A DNA stretch of 64,000 nucleotides from JBBDMC01 sp963826055 (GTDB lineage: Bacteria; Pseudomonadota; Alphaproteobacteria; Rhizobiales; Kaistiaceae): positions 1 to 64,000 of the forward strand of contig CAWGVO010000009.1 of NCBI GenBank assembly GCA_963826055.1, given 5' to 3'. The position numbers and the translations under genes were made by a program. Under the pieces are notes generated by a model. That model did no database searches. It saw only the letters and a list, made by a program, of their open reading frames with translations, and had not been told where the DNA came from. Each line of letters begins with the position of its first letter. The stretch's first letter is position 1. This document shows positions 37,151 through 47,610 of this stretch, piece after piece.

Positions 37151-40100
37151 ATGGCCGAACGAAGGCCGCGTCCCCGCGTCTTCACGATCCCTTCCGGCGC
37201 GCCCTTCCTCGCCACGCTGGCCGGCGCGCTGCTCTCCGGCGAACTGGTTCCCCTCGATACGGACGATCCGCTGGCGCTCGCCGGCCTCACCGTGCTCCTG
37301 CCCACCCGGCGCGCGGTGCGCGCCTTCCGCGAGGCGATGATCGCGCGCCTCGGCGGCGTCGCGGCGATCCTCCCCATCATCCGTCCCATCGGCGACGTCG
37401 ACGAGGAAGACCATCTCCTCAACGCCGCGGTGGAGCCGACCGCCGACCGGCTGGCGTTGCCGCCGACAATCTCCCGCCTCAACCGCCGCCTGGCGCTGAC
37501 CGGCCTGACGCTTGACTGGGCCCGCACCGTCCGCCGCGACATGCTCACCCTGGCGCCCGGCGAGGCGCTCGCCATCCCTGCTTCGGCCGCCGACGCCGCC
37601 CGCCTCGCCGGCAACCTCGCCCGCCTCCTCGACGACATGGAGACCGCCGGCGTCCCGTGGGACGCGCTCCAGCGCCTGGTGCCGGAGGACCACGCCCGCT
37701 ATTTCCAGGTCACCCTCGACTTCCTCAGGATCGTCGCCGAGCGCTGGCCGGCGCATCTGGAGAAGATCGGCCGGGCCGACCCCGCCGCCCGCCGCGACAC
37801 GCTGATCCGCGCTGCCGCCGGGCGCCTCGCCCGCCAGGGCTCGCCCGCGCCGATCGTCGCGGCCGGGTCGACCGGCTCGATCCCCGCCACCGCCGAATTG
37901 CTGAAAGCGATCGCCACGCTCGCGAACGGCGCCGTCGTCCTCCCCGGTCTCGACCAGGGGCTGGACGAGGCCGGCTGGGCCGCGATCGACGGCAGCGGGA
38001 AGGAGACGGCCGCCCACGGTCATCCCCAGTACGGCATGAAGCAGCTCATCGCCGCCATCGGCATCGTCTCGCGACGAAGTGGAGCCGCTCGCCGCCGATC
38101 CCGCCGCCGCCCGTGGTCGTTTTGTCTCCGAGGCGATGCGGCCGGCCGAGACCGTCGACGCCTGGGCCGATCAGACAATGCCGGCGGCCGACGCGCTCGC
38201 CGGCATCGACCTCATCGTCGCCCGCAACGAGCAGGAGGAGGCGACCGCCATCGCGCTGGCGATCCGTGAGGCGGTGGAGAACCCCGACACGACCGTTGCA
38301 CTGGTGACGCCCGACCGCGCCATCGCCCGCCGCGTCGCCGTCGAGCTTGCCCGCTGGAAACTCGCCGTCGACAATTCCGCCGGCGCGCCGCTCTCGGGCG
38401 AGCCGGCCGGGGTGTTCGCCCGCCTGCTCGCCGAGGTCGCCGTGCCCAACGCCGACCCGGTCGGGCTGCTGGCGCTCCTCAAGCATCCCCACGCCGCTTT
38501 CGGCATGGAACGCGCGCTCTGCCGGCGTGCGGCGCGCCTGCTGGAGGTCGCTCTCTTTCGCGGCCATCGCCTCACCGGCGGGGTCGTCGGCCTGACGGCG
38601 GCCCTGGAAAAAGCGCGAGCAGCGTTGGCCGCCGATGCGCACGTGCCCATGGCGCGCCGCCGCCTCACCCCCGACGACTGGCAACTGGCGGAGCGGCTCG
38701 CCGAACGCCTCGCCGCCGCCCTCGGTCCGGTCGAGGCGGCCTTCGCGGCCAAGGGGCCGATTTCCGTGTCGGCCGCGACCGACCTGTTGCTTACCGCGCT
38801 CGCCGCCGCTGCCTCCGACGAAGCCGGAGCCGACGGCGCGCTCTGGCAGGGGGCCGACGGCAAGGCGCTCGCCGAGCTGCTGACGGGCCTCATCGACGAG
38901 CCCGAGGGCAGGGAACTCGCCATCGCGCCGTCCGAGTATCCGTTCTTTCTGACCGCCCTCCTGGAGGATGCCGCTGTCCAGCGCCCGTTGGGCGCCGACC
39001 CGCGCATCCACATCTGGGGAACGCTCGAGGCCCGGCTGCAGTCGGTCGACCTCCTCATCCTCGGCGGACTCGACGAAGGCGTGTGGCCGGCCGCCACCCG
39101 CACCGACCCCTGGCTGTCGCGTGCCATGCGCGCCGGCATCGGCCTGCCGCCGCCCGAGCGGCGCCTTGGCCTCTCCGCCCACGATTTCGCCGAAGCGATG
39201 GCGGCGCCGCGGGTGATCGTCACCCGCGCCGAGAAGCGCGAAGGCACGCCGACCGTCGAATCGCGCTGGCTGCAGCGGCTGCGCGCGCTCGCCGGAGATG
39301 ACGCGGCGAACGCGATGATCGACCGCGGCGGCATGTACGTCGCGCTCGCCCGCGACATCGACTGGGTGAAGTCCGGCGATGTGCGGCCGGTGAAGGCCCC
39401 CGCGCCACGCCCGCCGCTCGCCGCCCGCCCGCCCCGACTGCCGGTGACCGACATCGAGCTCCTGATCCGCGATCCTTACGCGATCTACGCCAAGCGCGTG
39501 CTGAAGCTCGAGCAGCTCGATCCCGTGGGCAAGGCGCCCGACTACGCGCTGCGCGGCTCGCTCATCCACGACGCGCTCGCCGCCTTCACCAAGGCGTGGA
39601 GTGGCCCCTACGACGCTTCCGCCGAGGCCGCGCTGATCGCGGTGGGGCGCGACGCGCTGGCGGAGATCGCCGACTTCCCCGATTTCCACGCCATCTGGTC
39701 GTTCCGCTTCGCGCAACATGGCGCGCTGGCTGGTCGGATGGGAGGCGGCCCGCGACGCCGCCATTGCGGAGCGCCGCGCCGAGGTCGAGGGCAGCCTCGA
39801 CGTGCCGCTCGGGGAGGGGACATTCACCCTTTACGGCCGCGCCGACCGCATCGACGTGCGCACCGACGGCAGCCTCGACATTCTCGACTACAAGACCGGC
39901 ACGCCGCCATCGGCGACGCAGGTCGCCGTCGGCTTCGCGCCGCAGCTTGGGCTGGAGGCGGCGATGGCCGTGCAAGGCGCCTTCGACCCCGCGCTCGCCG
40001 GCCATCGCGTCGAGACGCTCGCCTGGATCGCCCTCGGCAAGATCGGACGCGAGGAACCCGTCAAGTCGGCGGTCGAACGGGGGTGGACGACGGAACGGGT

Positions 40101-40299
40101 CGAGCAGGAGGTGTTCGCCCAGTTCAACGCGCTGATCACCGCGTTCAACGATCCTGACCGGCCGTATGTCTCGCGGGCTCGGCCGATGTTCGAAACCCGC
40201 TACGAGAGCCCCTACGACCACCTCGCCCGCGTGCGCGAATGGGGCCTGGTCGAAAGCGAGGAGGAGCTGGAATGGGCCGGCCTGCGTCCGCCGAAGTAG
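37151..40299 (+). CDS. addB: AddB, double-strand break repair nuclease/helicase subunit, two apparent frameshifts
   Basis: Alphaproteobacterial AddB of about 1049 residues after correction. The first segment (RPRVFTIPSGAPFLATLAGA ... MKQLIAAIGI) runs to about 38075. The second (VEPLAADPAAARGRFVSEAM ... FHAIWSFRF) runs to about 39715. The third carries the C-terminal PD-(D/E)XK nuclease site GRADRIDVRTDGSLDILDYK and ends at 40299. Each junction is joined by removing one base. With AddA it processes DNA ends for RecA loading, the RecBCD counterpart. The end overlaps the addA start by 28 bases. Confidence 0.87.
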
Positions 40300-43200
40300 A
40301 GGTTGACGCCGCCACGCGGTCGGCGCAGGACGCGGCCTCCGACCCGTCCGCCTCGGCGTGGGTTTCGGCCAACGCCGGCGCCGGCAAGACGTTCGTGCTC
40401 GCCCGCCGCGTCGTCCGCCTGCTGCTCGCCGGCACCGACCCCGGCCGCATCCTCTGCCTCACCTTCACCCGCGCTGCCGCCGCCCAGATGGCTACCCGCG
40501 TGTTCGACACCCTGCGCGCCTGGGCGACCCTTCCCGACCGCGCCCTCGGCAAGGAGCTTGCGGGCCTTCTCGGCCGGCCAGTCGACGCCGCCGAACGCGC
40601 CCGCGCCCGCCGCCTGTTCGCCAAGGCCCTCGACACCCCCGGCGGCCTCAAGATCCAGACCATCCACGCTTTCTGCGAGCGCCTGCTGCAGCAATTCCCC
40701 TTCGAGGCCAACGTCCCCGGCCACTTCGAGGTGCTCGAACAGCGCGATGTCGACGCGTTCACCGACGCTGCCCGGCGAAGCGCGCTCGCCGAGGCGGCGG
40801 CTGACCGCGACGGCCCCCTCGGCCGTGCGCTCGAAACGGTGCTTTCCTACGCCACCGACTTCGCCCACGAACTGGCGCTTACCGATCTCATCCGGCAGCG
40901 CGATCGCCTGAGGACCTGGATCCACGCTTACGACACGCTCGACGCGGCGCTCGCCGATCTGCGCGATCGGCTCGGCGTTGGCTCCGGCGAAACGGCGGAT
41001 ACGGCGCGCAAGGCGGTGCTTGACGAATGCGCCCTCGACGCCGCCGACATCGCGCGCTTGGTGGGGCTCCTTCGCGAGGGATCGAAGAACGACCGGGAGG
41101 CCGCCGCGCGGCTGGCGCCGTTCTCGACGCCGCCGACGACAACGCGCGCATCGATGCCTGGCTCGACTTCTGCACGCAAGAGCACGGCGAGCTTCGCGTC
41201 GCCTCGAGCCTGGTAACGAAGAAGGTCAAGGATCGCTGGCCCGGCCTCGCCGAGACGCTGGAGGCGGAGATCGCCCGGCTCGAGGTCGTCTTCGATCATC
41301 TCGCCGCGGTCGAGTGCTACGTCACCACCGCCGCCCTCGTCCGTCTCGCCGACGCCGCGATCGGCACCTACGAGCGGATGAAGAGCGCCCGCGGCGCCCT
41401 CGACTTCGACGACCTGATCGTCAAGACGGCCTTGCTCCTGTCGCGCTCCGAGGCCGCCGCCTGGGTGCACTACAAGCTCGACGGCGGCATCGATCACGTG
41501 CTGGTCGACGAGGCGCAGGACACGAGCCCCCGCCAGTGGCACGTGATCCGTTCGCTGGTCGAGGATTTCTTCGCCGGCGAGGGCGCCAGCACCGCCACGC
41601 GCACCCTCTTCGCCGTCGGCGACCAGAAGCAGTCGATCTTTTCGTTCCAGGGCGCCGCGCCGGCCTGGTTCACCGCCATGCAGCGCCATCTCGGGCAGCG
41701 CGCCGGCGAGGCCGGTCTCGTCTGGCGCGACCCCAGTTTGCACCTGTCGTTCCGCTCGGTGCCGACCGTGCTGGCCGCCGTCGATCGGGTCTTCGCCGAC
41801 GAGCGCCTGTACCAGTCGCTGTCGGCGGAGGGAGTGGCGCCGACCCATTCCGCCGCGCGTCACAGGGATCCCGGCCGCGTCGTCATCTGGCCGATGATCG
41901 AGCCGCCGGAAAAGATCGACCCGCCCGATTGGACCACGCCGCTCGATCACCTCGGCGAGGCGAGTCCGGAGGTCCGGCTCGCCCGGCGCATTGCCACCAC
42001 CATCGACCGCTGGGTCAGCACCGGCGAGAAGCTGGATACGGGCAAGCCCATCCGCCCGGGCAGTGTTCTGATCCTGTCGCGCATCCGCGGCGCCCAGACC
42101 GACGCCATCAACCGCGCGCTCAAATCGCGCGGCGTGCCGATCGCCGGCGCCGACCGGCTGACGCTCACCGACCACATCGCGGTCAAGGACCTGATGGCCC
42201 TCGGCCGCGTCGTCCTGCTGCCGGAGGACGACCTGTCGCTGGCGGCGCTGCTCAAGAGCCCGCTGATCGGGCTGGACGAAGACACGCTGTTCGCGCTCGC
42301 CCACGGCCGACGGGGCGCGCTTTGGGACGAGCTGGCGCGCGCCGCGGTCGACGCTCCGGGTCCCTGCCGCGAGGCGATGGCGCAACTCGCCGAGTGGCGC
42401 CGCCGGGCCGATTACGCCGGCCCCCACGCCTTCTTCGCCCGCGTCCTCGGACCGGAGCGGGGGCGGCTGAAAGTCATGGGCCGTCTGGGCGCCGAAGCCG
42501 AGGACGTTCTCGACGAGTTCCTCGCCCAGGCGCTCGCCTTCGAGAAGGCGCACGTTCCTTCGCTCGAAGGCTTCCTCGCCTGGCTCGAAACCTCCGCCAC
42601 CGAAATTCGCCGCGACACCGACGCGGTCCGCGACGAGGTGCGGGTGATGACGGTCCACGGCGCCAAGGGCCTCGAGGCCGACATCGTCTTCCTCGTCGAT
42701 GGCGGCATGGCCCCGGTTCATCCGAGCCACGACCCCAGCATCGTTGCTCTCGACGACGACCGCGGTGGCGACGCGGCGCCGCTGGTCTGGCGGCGATCCA
42801 AGGACATGCCGGCGGTGGTGAAGGCGCGGATCGACGCGCTGCGCGATGCCTCCTACGAGGAATACCTGCGCCTCCTCTACGTCGCCATGACGCGCGCCCG
42901 CGACCGCCTTTACATCTGCGGCACGCGCAAGAAAATAACGACGAAACGAGCGGGCTGGCACGACCTGGTGACGGCGGCGCTCGGCGATGAGTGCGTGCGC
43001 AGCGAGGCCGAGAACGGCGACGTCTCGCTCGAGTGGCGCCCGCCATCGCTGCCGCCGGCTCCGCCACGCCCGCCGCAACCGGACCTGCCCCTCGGCCCCC
43101 ATCGGCCGGCCTGGCTCTCCGCCCCCGCACCGGCCCCGCCACCCGTGCCGCGACGGCTGACGCCGTCGTCGGCGCTGGCGGGAGAAAGCGACCCGGAGGA

Positions 43201-43747
43201 TGTCCCGGCGATCGTCGCCGGCCGGCTTGCGGCCGGTCCCGCGCTCGTCCGCGGCCGCCTCATCCATCGTCTGTTGCAATCGCTGCCCGATATCGCGCCC
43301 GCCGATCGCGGTGCGGCGGCCGACCGCTACCTCGCCGCCGTTGCCGGCGACCAAGGCGAGGCCGATCGGGCCGCTCTCGTCGACGAGGTGCTTGCCATCC
43401 TTGGCCATGCCGATTTCGCGCCCGTCTTCGCGCCCGGCAGCCGCGCCGAGGTCGACATTGCCGGCCGCCTCGCCGAAGCGGTCATCTCCGGCCGCATCGA
43501 CCGCTTGGCCGTCACCGATGACCGGGTGCTGATCGTCGACTACAAGACCAACCGGCCGGCGCCCGACCGCCTTCAGGCGGTGCCGCCGGGATACATCGCC
43601 CAGCTCGCCCTCTACCGCACCGTGCTCCGCCGCCTCTATCCCGGCCGCGAGGTTGCCGCGGCGATCCTGTGGACCGACGTGCCGGCGCTGATGGCGATTC
43701 CCGCCGAGGCCCTCAATTCGGCCGAAGCAGCACTCATGGAAGCCTGA
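40272..43747 (+). CDS. addA: AddA, double-strand break repair helicase/nuclease subunit, one apparent frameshift
   Basis: UvrD-type helicase with a C-terminal nuclease, about 1158 residues. Walker A is SANAGAGKTFVLARRVVRLL at about residue 35, Walker B is DHVLVDEAQDTSPRQWHVIR, and motif VI lies in LRLLYVAMTRARDRLYICG. The nuclease site near the C-terminus reads GRIDRLAVTDDRVLIVDYKT. A frameshift near 41120 (around LAAVLDAADDNARIDAW) splits the frame; adding one base or dropping two joins the halves. It starts inside the end of addB, so the two are coupled. trxA follows after 116 bases. Confidence 0.9.
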
Positions 43748-43801
43748 GCCGGCGCCATTTTCGGGGCCGAAACCGGCCCGTTCCTGCGGCTTTGGGCTGC
43801 C

Positions 43802-43829
43802 TTGACTTCGCCCGCCGACCACCTACCTT
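43802..43829 (+). promoter_or_regulatory. Possible promoter of trxA
   Basis: TTGACT at 43802-43807 and TACCTT at 43824-43829 are 16 bases apart in the spacer after addA. The -35 box is good and the -10 box weak. The start codon of trxA is 35 bases further on. Confidence 0.35.
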
Positions 43830-43863
43830 TCATGCGTCCTACCCAAGCCCCCCGAGGTGCGAA

Positions 43864-44181
43864 ATGCCCGCCAAAGTGACCGACGCCAGTTTCGAAAAGG
43901 ATGTGCTCGGCGCCACCGAACCCGTGGTCGTCGATTTCTGGGCCGAGTGGTGCGGGCCGTGCCGGATGATCGCGCCGGCGCTCGAGGAGATCGCCACCGA
44001 GATGGAGGGCAAGGTGAAGATCGCCAAGCTCAACGTCGATGAGAACCCCAACACCAGCATTCGCTACGGTGTTCGCTCGATCCCGACGCTGATCATGTTC
44101 AAGGGCGGCCAGCCGGTCTCCCAGCAGATCGGCGCCGCTCCGAAGGGCCGCCTGAGCGATTGGATCAAGCAGGCGATCTGA
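43864..44181 (+). CDS. trxA: Thioredoxin
   Basis: Thioredoxin of 105 residues. The redox centre is in VVDFWAEWCGPCRMIAPALE, and the cis-Pro loop is GVRSIPTLIMFKGGQ. It serves as electron donor for ribonucleotide reductase and other reductases in the cytoplasm. The ATG at 43864 gives the standard length; the frame is open upstream into the addA tail. A terminator follows the stop. Confidence 0.97.
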   Translation: MPAKVTDASFEKDVLGATEPVVVDFWAEWCGPCRMIAPALEEIATEMEGKVKIAKLNVDENPNTSIRYGVRSIPTLIMFKGGQPVSQQIGAAPKGRLSDWIKQAI

Positions 44182-44208
44182 CCTCGCCCGAACCGGATTT
44201 TGTTTTCG

Positions 44209-44236
44209 AACCGGGAGCGCTTCGCTCCCGGTTTTC
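44209..44236. terminator. Bidirectional terminator between trxA and folC
   Basis: AACCGGGAGCG (44209-44219) pairs perfectly with CGCTCCCGGTT (44223-44233) around a three-base loop, followed by TTTT on the + strand. On the - strand, A-rich flanks give a short T-run too. It separates two convergent genes, trxA (+) and folC (-), whose stops are about 63 bases apart. Confidence 0.8.
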
Positions 44237-44244
44237 GTTTGCGC

Positions 44245-45564
44245 CTAGCCCGGCGGCGTTCCGTTGGCCGCGAGCACGGCACCGGCGAGGTAGAGCGAGC
44301 CGGTGATCAGGATCCGCGGCGCCGCCGCGCCGTCATGCTCCGCCCTGATACGGTCGAGCGCGCTGGTGACGCCGTCCGTCGCCTCGGCAGTCAGGCCGGC
44401 GGTGACCGCCGCCGCGGCAAGTTCGCGCGGGTCGAGGCCGGCGTTGCTGCCCGGCACCGGCACGGTAAGCACCCGCCGCGCCAGACCGGCAAACGGGCGG
44501 AAGAACCCGATCGGGTCCTTGGTGTTGAGCATGCCGGCGATCAACACCAGCGTACTGGGCACCCGTTCCTCGAGGTCGGCCATGGCCTCGGCGATCGCCG
44601 CCCCCGCGCTGGGGTTATGGCCGCCGTCGAGCCACAGCTCCGACGCCGGCGGTGCCCGACCGATGAGCGCGCCCTCCGTCAGCCGCTGCAGCCGTCCCGG
44701 CCAGTCGACGGCGCCGAGCCCCGCCGCGATAGCCGTCCGCGGGACGCCGAGTTTCGCGCGCCGCAGCGCCGCGATCGCGGTCCCCGCGTTGGTGAACTGA
44801 TGGCGCCCGACCAGCCGCGGCGCTGGCAGATCGAGAAGGCCATCCTCGTCCTGGAAGACCAGCCCGCCGTGCTCGCCGTGCGCGATCCACTCGCGGTTGC
44901 CGGCGAATTCCGGCGCGCCCAGGCGGGCCGCCTCGGCCTCGATAACGTCGGCCACGACCGGCTGCTGCGGCGCCACCACGACCGGACGGCCGCGCTTGAT
45001 GATGCCGGCTTTTTCGCCGGCGATCTGGGCGAGCGAAGAGCCCAGGAATTTTTCGTGGTCGAAGGCCACCGGCGTGATCACCGCCATGACCGGGTCATCG
45101 ATGATGTTGGTGGCGTCGCAGCGGCCGCCTAGGCCGACCTCGAGCAGGGTGAAATCGGCCGGATGCTCCGCGAACAGGCGGAAGGCGGCGGCGGTCGTGA
45201 TCTCGAACTGCGGCACCGGCTCGTCGCCGTTCGCCCGCTCCACGGCGAGGAACGCATCGACCAGTGCGTCTTCCTCGACGAAGCGTCCGCCGCCGGGGCG
45301 GCCGATGCGCATGCGCTCGTGGAACCGCACCAGGTGTGGCGAGGTATAGACGTGCACCGACTTGCCGGCCGCCTCCAGCATCGCCCGCATGAAGGCGACG
45401 GTGGACCCCTTGCCATTGGTGCCGGCGACATGAATGACCGGCGGCATGCGCCGCTCCGGATGGCCGAGCTTGGCCATGAGGCGGGTCATGCGGTCGAGCG
45501 AAAGGTCGATCTCCCTCGGATAGAGGGTCCGGAATCGCTCAAGGATGGCGGTCGAACGGTCCAT
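44245..45564 (-). CDS. folC: Folylpolyglutamate/dihydrofolate synthase
   Basis: Mur-ligase-fold enzyme of 439 residues joining glutamate to dihydropteroate and to folates. The P-loop is VIHVAGTNGKGSTVAFMRAM at about residue 45, followed by HVYTSPHLVRFHERM and LLEVGLGGRCDATNII. The C-terminal Rossmann-like domain ends LYLAGAVLAANG. It is the last gene of the - strand trpF-trpB-trpA-accD-folC run, 27 bases after accD. The accD-folC pairing is widespread in proteobacteria. Confidence 0.95.
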   Translation of the reverse strand: MDRSTAILERFRTLYPREIDLSLDRMTRLMAKLGHPERRMPPVIHVAGTNGKGSTVAFMRAMLEAAGKSVHVYTSPHLVRFHERMRIGRPGGGRFVEEDALVDAFLAVERANGDEPVPQFEITTAAAFRLFAEHPADFTLLEVGLGGRCDATNIIDDPVMAVITPVAFDHEKFLGSSLAQIAGEKAGIIKRGRPVVVAPQQPVVADVIEAEAARLGAPEFAGNREWIAHGEHGGLVFQDEDGLLDLPAPRLVGRHQFTNAGTAIAALRRAKLGVPRTAIAAGLGAVDWPGRLQRLTEGALIGRAPPASELWLDGGHNPSAGAAIAEAMADLEERVPSTLVLIAGMLNTKDPIGFFRPFAGLARRVLTVPVPGSNAGLDPRELAAAAVTAGLTAEATDGVTSALDRIRAEHDGAAAPRILITGSLYLAGAVLAANGTPPG

Positions 45565-45591
45565 GGCTGTCGGCGTCTTGGGAAAAGGGGG

Positions 45592-46489
45592 CTATTCGGC
45601 GGCCGCCGGCAGCGGCTCGGGCACGGCCTCCGCCGGAAGCGTTTGCGCACCGAGCAGCCGGCAGAGCCGCGCGATCGTCTCGCGCAGCTTGTGGCGGTGG
45701 ACGACCATGTCGACCATGCCGTGCTCGACCAGGTATTCGGCACGCTGGAACCCGGCCGGCAGCTTCTCGCGGATCGTCTGCTCGATCACCCGCGGCCCGG
45801 CGAAGCCGATGAGCGCGCCGGGTTCGGCGATGTGGATGTCACCGAGCATGGCGTAGGACGCGGTCACGCCGCCGGTGGTCGGGTTGGTAAGCACGACGAT
45901 GTAAGGCAGGTTGGCGTCGCGCAGCGTCTCCACCGCCGCGGTGGTGCGCGGCAACTGCATCAGCGCCAGCACGCCCTCCTGCATGCGGGCACCGCCGGAA
46001 GCGGCGAACATGACGAACGGACGCTTGCGCGTCGCCGCTTCCAGCATGCCGGTGACGATTGCCTCGCCCGCCGCCATGCCGAGCGAGCCGCCCATGAAGG
46101 CGAAGTCCTGGACGGCGGTGACGACCGGCACGTTCTCCACCGCGCCGGCCGCGACCAGCACCGCGTCGCTCATGCCCGTCTTGGCGCGCGCATCGCGCAC
46201 GCGGTCGGTGTAACGGCGCTCGTCGCGGAACTTGAGCGGATCGACCGGCACGTCGGGCAGCGCGATCGTCTCGTATTCCTTGCCGTCGAAGAAATGATCG
46301 AGCCGCTGCTTGGCGGTCATCCGCATGTGGTAGCCCGAGCCCGGGATCACGAACTGGTTCAGCTCGAGATCGCGGTGGAAGACCATCTCGCCGGTCTCGG
46401 GACACTTGATCCACAGGTTCTGCGGCACCTCCCGCTTGGCGAGGAGGTTCTGAAATCTTCGGACGGACGACGTTGCTGATCCAGCTCAC
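45592..46489 (-). CDS. accD: Acetyl-CoA carboxylase carboxyltransferase beta subunit, one apparent frameshift
   Basis: First committed step of fatty-acid synthesis, acting with AccA. The GTG at 46489 starts SWISNVVRPKI with AAGGG upstream. Near 46449 one extra T shifts the frame; removing it gives KIQNLLAKREVPQNLW and joins the main body. The carboxyltransferase core follows, for example GGSLGMAAGEAIVTGM and GGVTASYAMLGDIHIAEPGA. The N-terminal zinc ribbon lacks most Cys ligands (KCPETGEMVF, IPGSGYHMRM), as in other alphaproteobacteria. Corrected length is about 298 residues. Confidence 0.92.
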
Positions 46490-46508
46490 GGCAACCCTTC
46501 CCTGACGT

Positions 46509-47354
46509 TTATTCGGCCGCAACCCTGCGCGCGGCGCGCACACCGGTGGCGAGCTGGGCGACGAGACCGGTAACCGCGCCGACCGTGGCACCGGTCGCGC
46601 GGCCTGCGGCGTCGAGCGAATCCCTGACCGCGTTCACCAGCGCTGATCCGACCACAACGCCGTCGGCGGCGCGGCCGATACCCTCCGCCTGGGCCGCCGT
46701 CTTGACACCAAAGCCGACCGCCACCGGCAATATGGTGTGTTTTTTGATCCGTTCCACCGCCTGCGCCACCCTGCCGATGTCCGGCGAAGCCGTGCCTGTG
46801 ATGCCGAGGATGGAAACGTAGTAGACGAACCCGGAGGTGTTGGCGAGCACCGCCGGCAGCCGCTTGTCGTCGGTGGTCGGCGTCGCCAGCCGGATGAAGC
46901 TGATGCCGTGGGCGAGCGCCGGCAGGCAGAGCTCGTCGTCGGCTTCCGGCGGCAGGTCGACCACGATCAGCCCGTCGACGCCGGCGGCCTTCGCGTCGGC
47001 GAGGAAGCGCTCGTTGCCGTAGGAATAGATCGGGTTGTAGTAGCCCATCAGGACAATCGGCGTTTCTCCGTCGCCCTCGCGGAAGCGCCGCACCATGGCG
47101 AGTGTCTTCGCCATCGTCTGCCCGGCCTTGAGCGCGCGCTGGGATGAGAGCTGGATCGGTGGCCCTTCCGCCATCGGGTCGGAGAACGGCATGCCCAACT
47201 CGATCACATCGGCACCGGCCGATGGCAGCCGCTTCAGAATTTCAAGGCTGGTTTCCATGTCCGGGTCGCCGGCGGTGACGAACGTCACCAACGCCGGCCG
47301 GCTTTCGGCCTTGAGCTTCGCGAAGCGGGTGTCGATGCGCGCGGCTTTGGTCAT
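46509..47354 (-). CDS. trpA: Tryptophan synthase alpha chain
   Basis: Cleaves indole-3-glycerol phosphate to indole, which tunnels to TrpB. The 281-residue barrel has the signature VIELGMPFSDPMAEGP with the catalytic Glu, and the loop VDLPPEADDELCLPALAHG with the catalytic Asp nearby. The phosphate site is at AVGFGVKTAAQAEGIG. The ATG at 47354 lies one base after the stop of a small unknown gene that separates it from trpB. accD follows downstream after 19 bases. Confidence 0.96.
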   Translation of the reverse strand: MTKAARIDTRFAKLKAESRPALVTFVTAGDPDMETSLEILKRLPSAGADVIELGMPFSDPMAEGPPIQLSSQRALKAGQTMAKTLAMVRRFREGDGETPIVLMGYYNPIYSYGNERFLADAKAAGVDGLIVVDLPPEADDELCLPALAHGISFIRLATPTTDDKRLPAVLANTSGFVYYVSILGITGTASPDIGRVAQAVERIKKHTILPVAVGFGVKTAAQAEGIGRAADGVVVGSALVNAVRDSLDAAGRATGATVGAVTGLVAQLATGVRAARRVAAE

Positions 47355-47355
47355 G

Positions 47356-47601
47356 TCATTCAATGTGCTCGCGCATCTCGACCGTGACGGCAAATGCGTA
47401 GAAGCCATGCTCTCCGATCGCCGCTCTGGCGGCGATCGGATCGAAAGCAATGCGGTCCTTGCCGTCGTCGGGGATGCGGGCGAAGGCGTCAAGGTTCGCG
47501 CTTTCGCGGACGCCGCACGCATTTGCTGCGTTATCGTCGGACAGAATCGCGACGTAGTGCGTCCGGTTGTGCCTCGAGCGAAAGATTTCGAACTCGCCCA
47601 T
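47356..47601 (-). CDS. Small conserved-looking protein of unknown function between trpB and trpA
   Basis: An 81-residue frame, nine bases after the trpB stop and one base before the trpA ATG. The spacing leaves no room for anything else, and its loss would change the trp operon. The sequence (FEIFRSRHNRTHYVAILSDD near the N-terminus; DDGKDRIAFDPIAARAAIGE and YAFAVTVEMRE near the C-terminus) looks like a compact soluble alpha/beta protein, without signal peptide or membrane helix. I do not recognise a family. Tight operon spacing, a start after GGGCGAG and a sensible amino-acid composition support coding. Confidence 0.7.
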   Translation of the reverse strand: MGEFEIFRSRHNRTHYVAILSDDNAANACGVRESANLDAFARIPDDGKDRIAFDPIAARAAIGEHGFYAFAVTVEMREHIE

Positions 47602-47610
47602 CGCTCGCCC

